From the IMG/VR virus record IMGVR_UViG_3300044846_000194, positions 1 through 35,294 of that record: a stretch of DNA of 35,294 nt; one strand, written 5' to 3'. Of the stretch, positions 8,335 through 15,354 are shown one piece after another. Each line of letters starts with the position of its first letter. Positions within the stretch are counted from its first letter, which is position 1. Both the position numbers and the translations under genes were made by a program. The notes under the pieces are model-generated. The model saw nothing but the letters and a program-made list of their open reading frames with translations. It was not told where the DNA came from and did no database searches. This DNA is from a virus.

Positions 8335-9074
8335 TATTCTTTTTTATCGTTTAAATTGTTATTTGCCTGTCTTATTATGACCTTCACATCCTGCCCAACT
8401 ACTTTAGATAGGGATTCCAGGAAACTCTGCCCAAATGTTGAATTGATGGTATTGTCAAAGAATCCAGTCCGTCTGATACCTTTCTTTTTAATGTTCACCG
8501 CTGTAGCATACACAATAGATTTCATCTTTTCATCAGCTGATTTGACCTTTGCCAAACTCTTATTTTTACGCTGTCCAGCTGATAGTGGATTCTTTTTAGT
8601 ATTTCTCTGATCCTCTCTGCTGCCCATTGTGCCTCTCAACTGATACCACCTCAACAGGCTCTTTTGCATGGCAGCACCTATCAGGATGCCACCCTTTTTG
8701 TTCAGTTTCTTTTTAAAGCTGTATGGTGATCCTGGCTCACCTTTCTCAAAACCGCTGACACCTTTATTGACAAAGTCATAGTATTTAGATGCAGGATCTG
8801 ATTTATCCCATCCTATAGTGATTTCATAGCCATTGCTGTCTTTTGTCAATGCACCCTCTGAAATGCCATCCTCTATGCCACCACTGGCAACCTTTCCCTT
8901 TCTGTTTAACTCATCCTTTATGTTCTGAATAAACAATGCAGCAGACTTGATCATGAATCTTTCTACTGTAGGCAGTTCACCCACAGATGCAAAGTCAGTT
9001 GGATCATTCCCTAGTTTGTCCAGGAATCCATCATTGACCAGTTCAGCCTGTAGTTGTTTAGTTGTTTTTGCCAT
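8334..9074 (-). CDS. Head-tail joining / tail completion-like protein
   Basis: A 246-aa basic protein. The pattern FMIKSAALFIQNIKDELNRK near residues 40-60, then KYYDFVNKGVSG and SPYSFKKKLNKK, then GIRRTGFFDNTINSTFGQ, is typical of proteins at the neck or tail terminus of Bacteroidota phages, loosely like HK97 gp10. The first codons overlap the end of the -1 frame of the tail chaperone (9058-9342) by 17 bp. This makes sense only if that frame is translated, which supports the frameshift. The Lys-rich middle (about 125-185) may contact DNA or an acidic partner. Confidence 0.55.
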   Translation of the reverse strand: MAKTTKQLQAELVNDGFLDKLGNDPTDFASVGELPTVERFMIKSAALFIQNIKDELNRKGKVASGGIEDGISEGALTKDSNGYEITIGWDKSDPASKYYDFVNKGVSGFEKGEPGSPYSFKKKLNKKGGILIGAAMQKSLLRWYQLRGTMGSREDQRNTKKNPLSAGQRKNKSLAKVKSADEKMKSIVYATAVNIKKKGIRRTGFFDNTINSTFGQSFLESLSKVVGQDVKVIIRQANNNLNDKKE

Positions 9075-9830
9075 ACACTTTTTTCAGTTGTGCTTTATCG
9101 TGTTCCGCTTTGGCTTTCAAATAGGATAGGTCATTTAAAAATTGGATAGTCATGATATTGTACACATCCTCTAGTTTGATCTTTTCATGTTCGGCAACAA
9201 TGGATGCCTGGTAAATCCATCCAAAACGCTGCATAAAGCCTGATACACTATTTCCGCTTGTAGCTTGCTCATCTTCATCCTCATCATCTCCGAGATCAAA
9301 AAGTCCTTTGAAACTTTTATCCAGTGCCTGTACACTTGACAAAAAAAAACCACAGATCCCAGCACATCTGTGATGGGTGCAGTCAGCATATCATTTGCAT
9401 ATTCCTCATGACTAGATGGATCATAGGGCTGATCTACCCAAATGCCTAGCCAGTTTCTTTTCTGTGGGATGACCATTGTTGCAGCTAGCCTATGCAGGTT
9501 TTCAGTAAAGCTGGCAGCAAAGTGCTTTGTCTCTATGTACCTGCCTGCTGGCATTCTTTTGACATCATACTGGCATTTGAATCTTTTTCCATTTGCATAG
9601 ATGTAGTCTACATGCTTGACATCAAATTGCTTTTGCAGAAACTTGATTTTGTGGGCAATCTTTAGGAATTGCTTTTCAGACATATCCTGGATCTGTTGCT
9701 CAGTCTTATTTGTCAGGATGGCAATTGTCTTGATGCTCATTTCCTGTTCAGACATGCTCTCAACATTTGATTGCAGGTCATACAGTTGCTGCCACTGAAA
9801 TACGTTTATATCTTTCCATGTCATATCCAT
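9058..9830 (-). CDS. Tail assembly chaperone, long -1 frameshift product
   Basis: Reading from ATG 9830 to the U9 run at 9349-9341 and then shifting -1 gives a 257-aa product (163 + 94 residues). The added part starts LSSVQALDKSFKGLF, passes an acidic linker (DLGDDEDEDEQ) and ends in a helical domain (FGWIYQASIVAEHEKI, IQFLNDLSYLKAKAEHDK) typical of the T part of G-T tail chaperones. In lambda-like phages such fusions assemble the tail tube around the tape measure. The -1 frame has no ATG of its own; its first possible start is a TTG inside the slip site. If M3 (9824) is the true start, a CTATTTA element lies exactly 5 nt upstream, as at three other late genes. A homopolymer sequencing error joining one continuous gene would look the same. 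Confidence 0.7.
9171..9830 (-). CDS. Tail assembly chaperone, short in-frame product
   Basis: Zero-frame product of 219 aa (217 from M3). Residues 1-163 are shared with the long form (MTWKDINVFQWQQLYDLQS, then HVDYIYANGKRFKCQYDV, then LTAPITDVLGSVVFF). The last 56 codons lie opposite the acidic linker of the other frame and read as an unremarkable basic tail ending NMKRSN. It is the G-like chaperone if the shift is programmed. If the run is a sequencing error, this ending is not real. Placed between TerL and the tail genes. Confidence 0.6.
   Translation of the reverse strand: MDMTWKDINVFQWQQLYDLQSNVESMSEQEMSIKTIAILTNKTEQQIQDMSEKQFLKIAHKIKFLQKQFDVKHVDYIYANGKRFKCQYDVKRMPAGRYIETKHFAASFTENLHRLAATMVIPQKRNWLGIWVDQPYDPSSHEEYANDMLTAPITDVLGSVVFFCQVYRHWIKVSKDFLISEMMRMKMSKLQAEIVYQALCSVLDGFTRHPLLPNMKRSN
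9341..9350 (-). promoter_or_regulatory. Slippery site for -1 frameshift
   Basis: On the minus strand the zero frame reads GTG GTT TTT TTT TGT. It contains the heptamer T TTT TTT in the correct frame for tandem -1 slippage. No strong downstream hairpin is visible; only a 4-bp AGTG/CACT stem lies 3 nt after the run. Nine T can also promote transcriptional slippage. Confidence 0.6.
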
Positions 9831-9840
9831 AAATAGAAAA

Positions 9841-9861
9841 TGCCAGCTGTTTAGACTGGCA
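9841..9861 (-). terminator. Small hairpin between TerL and the tail chaperone
   Basis: TGCCAG (9841-9846) pairs with CTGGCA (9856-9861), 9-base loop, followed on the minus strand by TTTTCTATTT. The weak T tract suggests partial termination or mRNA processing. A direct repeat GATAGCTTTAC (9865-9875 and 9898-9908) lies just upstream, around the TerL stop codon. Confidence 0.45.
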
Positions 9862-9904
9862 AGTGATAGCTTTACTATTTTGGTAATAAAGTAAAGGGAT
9901 AGCT

Positions 9905-11077
9905 TTACGCAAATGAATATCTGCCTGTCCCTCTCTTTGTGTTGTGGTTATTCCAGGCCAGTGCCAATGCCATCACACAGTCATCATGGAATCCACTAGG
10001 TGCTGCATACTTGACACCAGTGTTTGTGAACTCATATTCAAAGATGTTTAGTTCAGCTGTGATTGCCCCATCAGGAAAAGCAATTTTTCTCTGTTGGATG
10101 GCTGTCTGTAGCCCTGTCATCAGTTGCTGTTTAGATGTGCTGGTGAACTTAAAGCCTGTGACATCCAGGCCTGCTGCCTGTAGATCCTCAAAGATAGGAT
10201 CACCCACACCAGTGCTGTCCATCAGGATCGGTGTCCTGGGCAGTGCTGTGATTCTTTGCTTTGTTGTTCTCCAGTCATCCTGAAACCTATCAAAGTGACA
10301 CACTGTGCCATTCTCATCCAGGCCTATGATCACTGTGTAGTCATATGACTTTGCCAGGTCAATGCCATAGCATACAGCTGGCTGATTGCTCATTGGATAG
10401 GTACACTGCTGGATGAACATAGCACCAAATGGATTTGCCACATTCTCATTGAACTCAGCCATGTATTCCTGACTGAATGCCAACTCAGGCAGATCCAGCC
10501 TAGCCTCATCTATTTCTGTTGGATCAATATAGGGATTGTCATAGGTAGACATCTGCCAGCTTACCCATCCAGCATCACCTGATTTGCCTCTCTGCCAAAT
10601 CTTATGAAAGTCATTTTTGCCCTTAGGTGTAGATAAAAAGAATGCATCACCCTTAAAGTCAGTAAGTGTAGGCCTGATGGATTCTGTCCATCTATTCCAT
10701 AGGTTTTTGACAAAGGCAGCCTCATCAATGATGTTTCTGTGGTATTTCCTGGATCTACCTGCCAGTTCATTCTCTAGTGACCAAAACTCAATTTTGCCAC
10801 CTGTGATCAGTTCAATGAATTGATGGTCATTTTTGCGTGATATGATAGGCTCTAGGGCATGCAGGCACTCATTGAATGTGCCATCCAGTAGTTTGTATGT
10901 CGGTGTGAAATAGCCAGCCAATTTGCCTGCAATAGCTGTCTCAGATAGCAGGTTGATGGCCAGGGCTGATTTGCCCCACCGTCTGCCACAGGATAGCACA
11001 GAAAACCTTTTGTGACCATCCACAACTTTCTGCTGATTGACATGCAGTTCATTCAGGTGTACTGTCTTTTCTAGCAT
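9905..11077 (-). CDS. terL: Terminase large subunit
   Basis: A 390-aa packaging ATPase and nuclease. Walker A is GRRWGKS (31-37). Walker B is IIDE (116-119), with the catalytic Glu after the Asp. The C-terminal RNase H-like nuclease shows GIDLAKSYDYTV (about 215-235), LMDSTGVGD (about 285) and HDD (364-366), the three acidic positions expected for two-metal cleavage. Length is in the compact range of TerL. Its ATG overlaps the last base of the terS stop region. Together with a gp3-like TerS it suggests headful packaging and a circularly permuted genome, which agrees with the circular contig. Confidence 0.95.
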   Translation of the reverse strand: MLEKTVHLNELHVNQQKVVDGHKRFSVLSCGRRWGKSALAINLLSETAIAGKLAGYFTPTYKLLDGTFNECLHALEPIISRKNDHQFIELITGGKIEFWSLENELAGRSRKYHRNIIDEAAFVKNLWNRWTESIRPTLTDFKGDAFFLSTPKGKNDFHKIWQRGKSGDAGWVSWQMSTYDNPYIDPTEIDEARLDLPELAFSQEYMAEFNENVANPFGAMFIQQCTYPMSNQPAVCYGIDLAKSYDYTVIIGLDENGTVCHFDRFQDDWRTTKQRITALPRTPILMDSTGVGDPIFEDLQAAGLDVTGFKFTSTSKQQLMTGLQTAIQQRKIAFPDGAITAELNIFEYEFTNTGVKYAAPSGFHDDCVMALALAWNNHNTKRGTGRYSFA

Positions 11078-11565
11078 TAATCTTTTGGTGTTTCTTTCTT
11101 TTCATACTTCACTTTGATGGTCACCTCTTTGCTACCATCCTCCTGGATCTTTTCCACCAGGCCATTCAGTCTCTGTGTGATGCTCGGATTGTAGATCCCA
11201 GCCATGCCTCCAGCCACCTGATCCTGCCTGATTTGTTCCTTTATTATAGAGCAGATATTGGCAAATTCTTTGTACCTGCCATCTTTATTCATGAAATAAT
11301 CATGCAGCCATGATGCAATCCCCTGTTCAAAACACCACACATTGAATCCCTCCAGTGTCAGTGGTTTCTCTTTCTCTCTCAGCACCTGTTTGCCCATTCC
11401 GCCCACCCAGTCTTTGACTATGAATGGATTTGCTTTGGTGTCTTTCTTATATTGCTGAAACAGATCCCACATGATCTCAGGTGTCTCAATATTCTTTGGC
11501 CTGCCCACTGGCTTTGGTTTCTGCTTTGCAGCTTTCTTAGTTGCTTTCTTTACTGCCTTTGCCAT
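11077..11565 (-). CDS. terS: Terminase small subunit
   Basis: A 162-aa protein. The first 25 residues are very basic (AKAVKKATKKAAKQKPKPVGRPKN) and may bind DNA. The core (LTLEGFNVWCFEQ, then GRYKEFANICSIIKEQI, then GGMAGIYNPSITQRLNGL) follows the P22 gp3-like DNA-packaging family (helical DNA-binding/oligomerisation followed by an alanine/glycine turn and helix). A charged tail (EVTIKVKYEKKE) probably contacts TerL or portal. It starts one base inside the amidase stop and ends one base inside terL, so the three are tightly coupled. Confidence 0.85.
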   Translation of the reverse strand: MAKAVKKATKKAAKQKPKPVGRPKNIETPEIMWDLFQQYKKDTKANPFIVKDWVGGMGKQVLREKEKPLTLEGFNVWCFEQGIASWLHDYFMNKDGRYKEFANICSIIKEQIRQDQVAGGMAGIYNPSITQRLNGLVEKIQEDGSKEVTIKVKYEKKETPKD

Positions 11566-12215
11566 TATAGTGATTTTAGCATTTGAATTAGTTTGGGATG
11601 TGGGTATACATCTATTTTGTCAGTCCTCACTGAATTGTGTGTGTATACACCAGGCACACCTGAAAGTGCATCCTTTGACAGATCCCAAATGGAATCCCTG
11701 TAAGTCAGTGGGATGTCATATCTTTCTTTCCATAGCAATAGTAATTGCCTGACACTTTCAATCTGTGCATCAGTGTAGTTGTGAAAAAACTGAAAGCCTT
11801 TGAATTTATGATCCAAAGTGCAAACCTCATTTGCTGCCACTGGTCTGTTTACATAGTTGATGAATTTGCCATCTTTAAATACTAGCTGCCCCCAGTTGCA
11901 GATTTCTATGCCTATGCTGATCCTGTCTAGTGATCTGTATGGCACACCCATTCTTTGGAATGTAGATTCTTTCAGGCCTAGATGGAATCCCCAATACTTA
12001 GAACTGAATCCCTGGACAATTTGACCATCAACATCAGCTGCCCCTGAAATTGTCACACATGTGGCCACTCTCTCACTGGTTGTTGCCCAGTATTTGAATA
12101 CGTTTTCACCTGATGCATTGCCAGCTGTGTGATGCAGGTATATCTGTTTTTTGGGATGTACTTCTTTTATGTATTGTGTTTCAGGAAATTCAACCTGTTT
12201 TATATTCATTGTCAT
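11565..12215 (-). CDS. N-acetylmuramoyl-L-alanine amidase (Amidase_2)
   Basis: A 216-aa T7-lysozyme-like zinc amidase that would cleave the MurNAc-L-Ala bond of peptidoglycan. Zinc ligands are visible as His in YLHHTAG (28-29), His193 in YTHNSVRTDK and Asp202 in KIDVYPHP. SIGIEICNWG (about 100-110) is the typical core strand. No signal peptide, membrane segment or separate cell-wall-binding domain is present. It is the packaging-side neighbour (1-bp overlap with terS) and lies far from the lysis cassette at 25.7-27.1 kb, which holds a different hydrolase. It may be a second endolysin or be used during entry. Confidence 0.88.
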   Translation of the reverse strand: MTMNIKQVEFPETQYIKEVHPKKQIYLHHTAGNASGENVFKYWATTSERVATCVTISGAADVDGQIVQGFSSKYWGFHLGLKESTFQRMGVPYRSLDRISIGIEICNWGQLVFKDGKFINYVNRPVAANEVCTLDHKFKGFQFFHNYTDAQIESVRQLLLLWKERYDIPLTYRDSIWDLSKDALSGVPGVYTHNSVRTDKIDVYPHPKLIQMLKSL

Positions 12216-12566
12216 CTAGTCTAATTTGCTTTTAAAGTGTTCACAGATCTTTTCCATCTTTCCCTGGTAGTAAGTAGCAAAGTCCTTATATCCATCAGGC
12301 TTTTGCTGATAGTTTATGTAAAGGATTGCCCTCAGTCTTTGGCTGGGTGTCTTTTCGGTTTCCAGGTCTGTCTTTAGATTCTCAATGGCATCCACCTCAC
12401 TAGCCTGGAATGATTCCTCTTTTATAGCTGCATAGCAAAATTTCTGATTCAGCTGGAATAGTTCAGCTGCCTGGGCAGGTGTCAATTCCTGTGTGCCTAT
12501 GGTGATCCTGACTGTCTTATCTTTCCTGGATGCTATGCTTTCAATCTGTGCAGGTAGTAGTATCAT
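12216..12566 (-). CDS. Conserved-looking phage protein, unknown function
   Basis: A 116-aa soluble, mostly helical protein. It has an N-terminal beta segment (KTVRITIGTQELTPAQAAELF) and helices with Glu/Lys heptad character (VDAIENLKTDLETEK, then PSQRLRAILYINYQQ). It starts one base inside the stop of the upstream 63-aa gene and is directly followed by the amidase. I do not recognise a family. The position, within the small-gene run just before packaging genes, is common for proteins of unknown role in these phages. Confidence 0.6.
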   Translation of the reverse strand: MILLPAQIESIASRKDKTVRITIGTQELTPAQAAELFQLNQKFCYAAIKEESFQASEVDAIENLKTDLETEKTPSQRLRAILYINYQQKPDGYKDFATYYQGKMEKICEHFKSKLD

Positions 12567-12757
12567 TATTTTTTACGCTTAATTTTTAAGATTGCTACAG
12601 TAGTGTAGTCGGCCTGAATATTCTTTACATCACTACTCCAGTAATAAATTCCAACTTTATTTAAGCCATCATAGTTGCATATTTCCGCAGCTGTTACATC
12701 ATTTTTGCCAATAGCCTCATCATCCATATAGTGTCCAACTTCATATCCTGGTTTCAT
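12566..12757 (-). CDS. Small hypothetical protein (63 aa)
   Basis: 63 aa, acidic N-terminal half (EVGHYMDDEAIGKND) and basic end (AILKIKRKK), no membrane segment. It starts at ATG 12757, whose A/T context is CTATTTATG: the CTATTTA element seen before several late genes here overlaps the start codon. It overlaps the next gene by one base. Unknown function; coding status is supported by tight packing. Confidence 0.55.
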   Translation of the reverse strand: MKPGYEVGHYMDDEAIGKNDVTAAEICNYDGLNKVGIYYWSSDVKNIQADYTTVAILKIKRKK

Positions 12758-12764
12758 AAATAGG

Positions 12765-12986
12765 TTATTTGATTCCGTTTACTATTTTGTTAAATTCATC
12801 CAAAGCACTTTCCTGTTCTAGAAAGTTGTTTACATCAGTGATGTGTTTGTTGATCAGTGCATCTGCCATGTTGTAGGTGTAGTGTCCTGATGTTTCAAGT
12901 TGATCACCACTCATCCCTGTTTTGCTTACAGCTAGAAACCAACACTTGTTGGACAGGATTTTCCAAATGGCTCTCAGCTTACTCAT
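12765..12986 (-). CDS. Small hypothetical protein (73 aa)
   Basis: 73 aa. The basic/aromatic N-terminus (MSKLRAIWKILSNKCWFLAV) could be amphipathic. The remainder is polar and helical (YNMADALINKHITDVNNFLEQE). Its ATG overlaps the stop of the 40-aa basic protein (ATGA). No family recognised; it belongs to the small-gene run between the methyltransferase and the amidase. Confidence 0.55.
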   Translation of the reverse strand: MSKLRAIWKILSNKCWFLAVSKTGMSGDQLETSGHYTYNMADALINKHITDVNNFLEQESALDEFNKIVNGIK

Positions 12987-13105
12987 CTGCCCTGCCCCCT
13001 GTATGCCTTAGGTTTAGGGCTGTGCTTGTTAAAACTCTTTTTTGCTGATCCTCTTTTCCGTTTTCCAAAACTTACTTTGAATGATCCATTGCTAACCTTT
13101 GCCAT
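12983..13105 (-). CDS. 40-aa very basic protein ending YRGQGR
   Basis: A short gene of 40 codons starting MAKVSNGSFKVSFGKRK and ending KPKAYRGQGR. About 14 residues are Lys or Arg, with no acidic residue, so it probably binds nucleic acid or an acidic partner. It starts 14 bp inside the end of the methyltransferase gene and its TGA overlaps the ATG of the 73-aa gene, so it is locked in the operon on both sides. The lysine/serine-rich pattern with a YRGQGR end is one I associate with a tiny gene upstream of packaging genes in related phages (memory, not searched). Confidence 0.65.
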   Translation of the reverse strand: MAKVSNGSFKVSFGKRKRGSAKKSFNKHSPKPKAYRGQGR

Positions 13106-13619
13106 ACAATTTTGACCAGTTTGTAGGATAGGCCAATGGTTTGATCAGCTTATATCCTTTGTTTAAAAAATATGCATCCCATTCAGATTGCTCTTTGATA
13201 TTGATATGCCCCCAGGCCTCATCATTTTCTGTCCGCTGTGATGTTGAACTGAATAGAATGTATGATGGCTGTATTTGTTTAAATAGTGCATCCAACTCTT
13301 TGTCAGTCATGTGTTCTGCTGTTTCAATAAATGCCAGCAGATCTGTGGTGATCGGTTTGCCCAGGATCTCAATGTGTGGCACTCTGATTTTCATGTACTC
13401 AACATGTGATTTGAACTTTTCACATGCCTTCACTTCATAGCCTGCTTTATGGAATGCATCAGAATAAACCCCAGTGCCTGCCCCAAAGTCTAGGACAGTC
13501 CTGACTGGCAGATCTGACAGCTGTTTTGCTGTAGCTGCCCCTAATTGTAAAAATGCAGGATTGTCCAGGCTGATGCCCATCTCTAATTCAATCCGTAAAA
13601 ATTCAGCATCTGTGATCAT
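13092..13619 (-). CDS. SAM-dependent methyltransferase (class I)
   Basis: A 175-aa protein. Motif I is VLDFGAGTG (42-50), followed by the beta2 acidic residue in KACEKF (about 63-67). Otherwise it has a short Rossmann-type fold without a target-recognition domain and without the DPPY or PC motifs of DNA methylases. This points to a small-molecule, sugar or protein methyltransferase. It overlaps the HNH gene by 17 bp upstream and the 40-aa gene downstream. With the nearby glycosyltransferase it could modify a glycan or modified base; that link is inference. Confidence 0.75.
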   Translation of the reverse strand: MITDAEFLRIELEMGISLDNPAFLQLGAATAKQLSDLPVRTVLDFGAGTGVYSDAFHKAGYEVKACEKFKSHVEYMKIRVPHIEILGKPITTDLLAFIETAEHMTDKELDALFKQIQPSYILFSSTSQRTENDEAWGHINIKEQSEWDAYFLNKGYKLIKPLAYPTNWSKLYGKG

Positions 13620-13863
13620 TCAGTTTCTCTTTATGCTTATCAGTTAAAAAGTCCACCCACTGTTTTTTGTCTCCGTATTCTAAGTGACAGGATCTGCATA
13701 CTGCCATCAGGTTTTCAATCTCATCTTTGTCCTTTGATCCACCCATGCCCCTGGCTTTTATGTGGTGAATATCTACTGCCTGCCTGCCACACACTTCACA
13801 GGGGATAAAGTCACTGTTTTTATACCCCATCCCCTGTAAATAAATTTGTGTGTGTTTCCTCAT
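13603..13863 (-). CDS. HNH endonuclease
   Basis: 86 aa with a complete HNH motif: CEVC (22-25), the DIHHIKARGMGG core (31-42, His33/His34), Asn51 and CRSCH (56-60). The two CxxC pairs form the structural zinc site. Small HNH proteins next to terminase genes are widespread in phages, and some are needed for DNA packaging with TerL. A homing or stand-alone nicking role is less likely given its tight placement (17-bp overlap with the methyltransferase gene). It follows the only AT-rich gap in this part of the operon. Confidence 0.85.
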   Translation of the reverse strand: MRKHTQIYLQGMGYKNSDFIPCEVCGRQAVDIHHIKARGMGGSKDKDEIENLMAVCRSCHLEYGDKKQWVDFLTDKHKEKLNDHRC

Positions 13864-13927
13864 CCTTTCCCCATTAAATTTTTCCGTTGATTAATAATTA
13901 ATTAAAAAATTTAAGGATGAGAATATC
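13864..13927 (-). promoter_or_regulatory. AT-rich gap before the HNH/packaging genes, possible promoter
   Basis: A 64-bp intergenic gap with a very AT-rich core (13884-13912) between the glycosyltransferase stop and the HNH start. In a region where genes overlap, a gap like this suggests a promoter. A partial TAAATTTT match to TAnnTTTG exists but has no TTTG at the right distance, and the late boxes found at 1.9 and 34.9 kb are also absent. Confidence 0.25.
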
Positions 13928-14935
13928 TTAAATGAGACTGCTGTACAGCTGGTGTCTCAGTTCATTAATCTTATCCAAATGGAAATATGTATTGCACCAC
14001 TCATAGTTTGCCTCACCTATTTCCTTCCTATAAATAGCATCTGTGGTGACTTTTTTGATTGCTTTGTACCAGTCAGTTTGATTGCTCACCTTCACAGTGT
14101 ATGGGCATCCTTTGTATGGATCTACATTGCTGACAATGACAGGGATCTTTTTAGTGGCTGCCTCTAATACTTTCAGGTTTGATTTCATACTGTTGAATTT
14201 GCTTTCCACCAGTGGCACAATAGACACATCAGCCTCATTGTAGAAATTCATGTATTCAGTGATGGGCAAAGCCTTTTTGACTGCCCCTGGCATCTGTAGT
14301 GCCACAGTAAAGTCATTGATCATTCTGTGCCAAACAATTTTGCTGTAGTCATTTGCTGGATCATAGCCACACAAAGTGAAATGCAGCTGATTGACCAGGT
14401 GCTTATCTGACAGCACCCTTTTGAATGGGTTGCCCAATAGTGCAACATCTTTCTGATGGGTGATTGATCCTGTATAAACTACCCTGATCCTGTCACCTGG
14501 TGTGTGTACATCAGTGAACTGATCTTTGCCGTATGGTAGGGCATTCGGCACTACATGCACTTTCTCATTGTACTTGCTGATCTGATACCTCAATCCCATG
14601 TTTGTGCAGGTAACCAGGTCAGCTGCCTTAATATGTTCAATGATAGGCTCTGCATCATATTGGCCATACAGAATATGCCAGGGATCTAAATGCCAATAGT
14701 CATCAATGTCCAGGATCAGTTTGAATCCATACTTTTCCCTGTAGGCTTTTAGGTCATCAATGTGACAGGTAGGGATGTACCTATTGACAACCACAATGTC
14801 ATATTTCTCAGAAAGGATCTCATCATTGATGGTGTCTGTAAAGAATGCAAATTCCTTTGGCATGTAGTAAATGGGCATCATCAGTCTGTGATAGCCCACC
14901 CCACTGTTCTGTTGTGTGATGACTAATATTCTCAT
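13928..14935 (-). CDS. GT-B family glycosyltransferase (GT4-like)
   Basis: A 335-aa protein of normal length for a GT-B enzyme. The N-terminal Rossmann domain begins MRILVITQQNSGVGYHR. LILDIDDYWHLDP (about 71-83) is typical of phage and cell-wall GT4-like proteins, and VHVVPNALP (about 125) precedes the C-terminal domain. RVVYTGSITHQKD (about 152) and FNSMKSNLKVLEAATKKIPVIVS (about 252-275) carry the donor-binding E-x7-E-like region. No membrane anchor. It would transfer a sugar from an NDP-sugar. In a phage the candidate acceptors are host surface glycans (receptor change in the lysogen), virion proteins or modified DNA bases. Its ATG overlaps the stop of a 33-aa membrane peptide. Confidence 0.82.
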   Translation of the reverse strand: MRILVITQQNSGVGYHRLMMPIYYMPKEFAFFTDTINDEILSEKYDIVVVNRYIPTCHIDDLKAYREKYGFKLILDIDDYWHLDPWHILYGQYDAEPIIEHIKAADLVTCTNMGLRYQISKYNEKVHVVPNALPYGKDQFTDVHTPGDRIRVVYTGSITHQKDVALLGNPFKRVLSDKHLVNQLHFTLCGYDPANDYSKIVWHRMINDFTVALQMPGAVKKALPITEYMNFYNEADVSIVPLVESKFNSMKSNLKVLEAATKKIPVIVSNVDPYKGCPYTVKVSNQTDWYKAIKKVTTDAIYRKEIGEANYEWCNTYFHLDKINELRHQLYSSLI

Positions 14936-15033
14936 TTTAGCTTTTTGATTTGCATCATTAAATCATAGATCCCTGCAAGTGAAAATGCTGTCATGACAGC
15001 TGCAATGCAAATCCAATAGATTGTAGTGATCAT
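14932..15033 (-). CDS. 33-aa single-span membrane peptide coupled to the glycosyltransferase
   Basis: A short frame of 33 codons starting at ATG 15033 (MITTIYWICIAAVMTAFSLA) with a basic cytoplasmic-type end (QIKKLK). Residues 3-24 form one hydrophobic span. The TGA overlaps the glycosyltransferase ATG (ATGA), which strongly supports translation and coupling. It could anchor or regulate the cytosolic glycosyltransferase at the membrane, as small membrane partners do in serotype-conversion systems (inference). It fills what otherwise looks like a 110-bp gap. Confidence 0.65.
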   Translation of the reverse strand: MITTIYWICIAAVMTAFSLAGIYDLMMQIKKLK

Positions 15034-15045
15034 AGTAGGTAGGTT

Positions 15046-15354
15046 TTATTTCTTTTTGGCTTTCTTTGGTTTCACCTCACTTTGTACGGTTTCCTGTACA
15101 GATTCCTGTACAGTTTGCACAACTGGCTGTGCATTCACCACATTTGTCTCATAGTAGTGCATCAGCCTTTTCATCATGTCAAACACACAGCCACCACACC
15201 AGTATGTCAGCACATACTGTGGATCTAAATACTGATGATAAATGTGTTCATACATTTGCAGGACATCCATAGGGATCTGCCTGGTGTAGCCCAGTTTGAC
15301 AGTCTCAAAGTTTATTTTGTGCTTTTCAATAAAATCAATGTGATCCTGATTCAT
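15046..15354 (-). CDS. Hypothetical protein with CGGC motif and repeat tail
   Basis: 102 aa. The N-terminal 75 residues are helical with a WCGGCVFDMMKRLMHYYE segment (CxxC near 53-56). The C-terminus is a Val/Gln/Glu repeat (TVQESVQETVQSEV) ending in KPKKAKKK. Not recognised by function. It overlaps by 20 bp the gene for a small membrane protein that also carries a CxxC (CLVC), so the two may form a metal or disulfide-linked pair (inference). Confidence 0.6.
   Translation of the reverse strand: MNQDHIDFIEKHKINFETVKLGYTRQIPMDVLQMYEHIYHQYLDPQYVLTYWCGGCVFDMMKRLMHYYETNVVNAQPVVQTVQESVQETVQSEVKPKKAKKK

Noticed and set aside
9865-9908. Direct repeat GATAGCTTTAC around the TerL stop codon
   Set aside because: Only 11 bp and two copies, with a partial inverted match; probably a local duplication. 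No attachment or packaging meaning can be supported.
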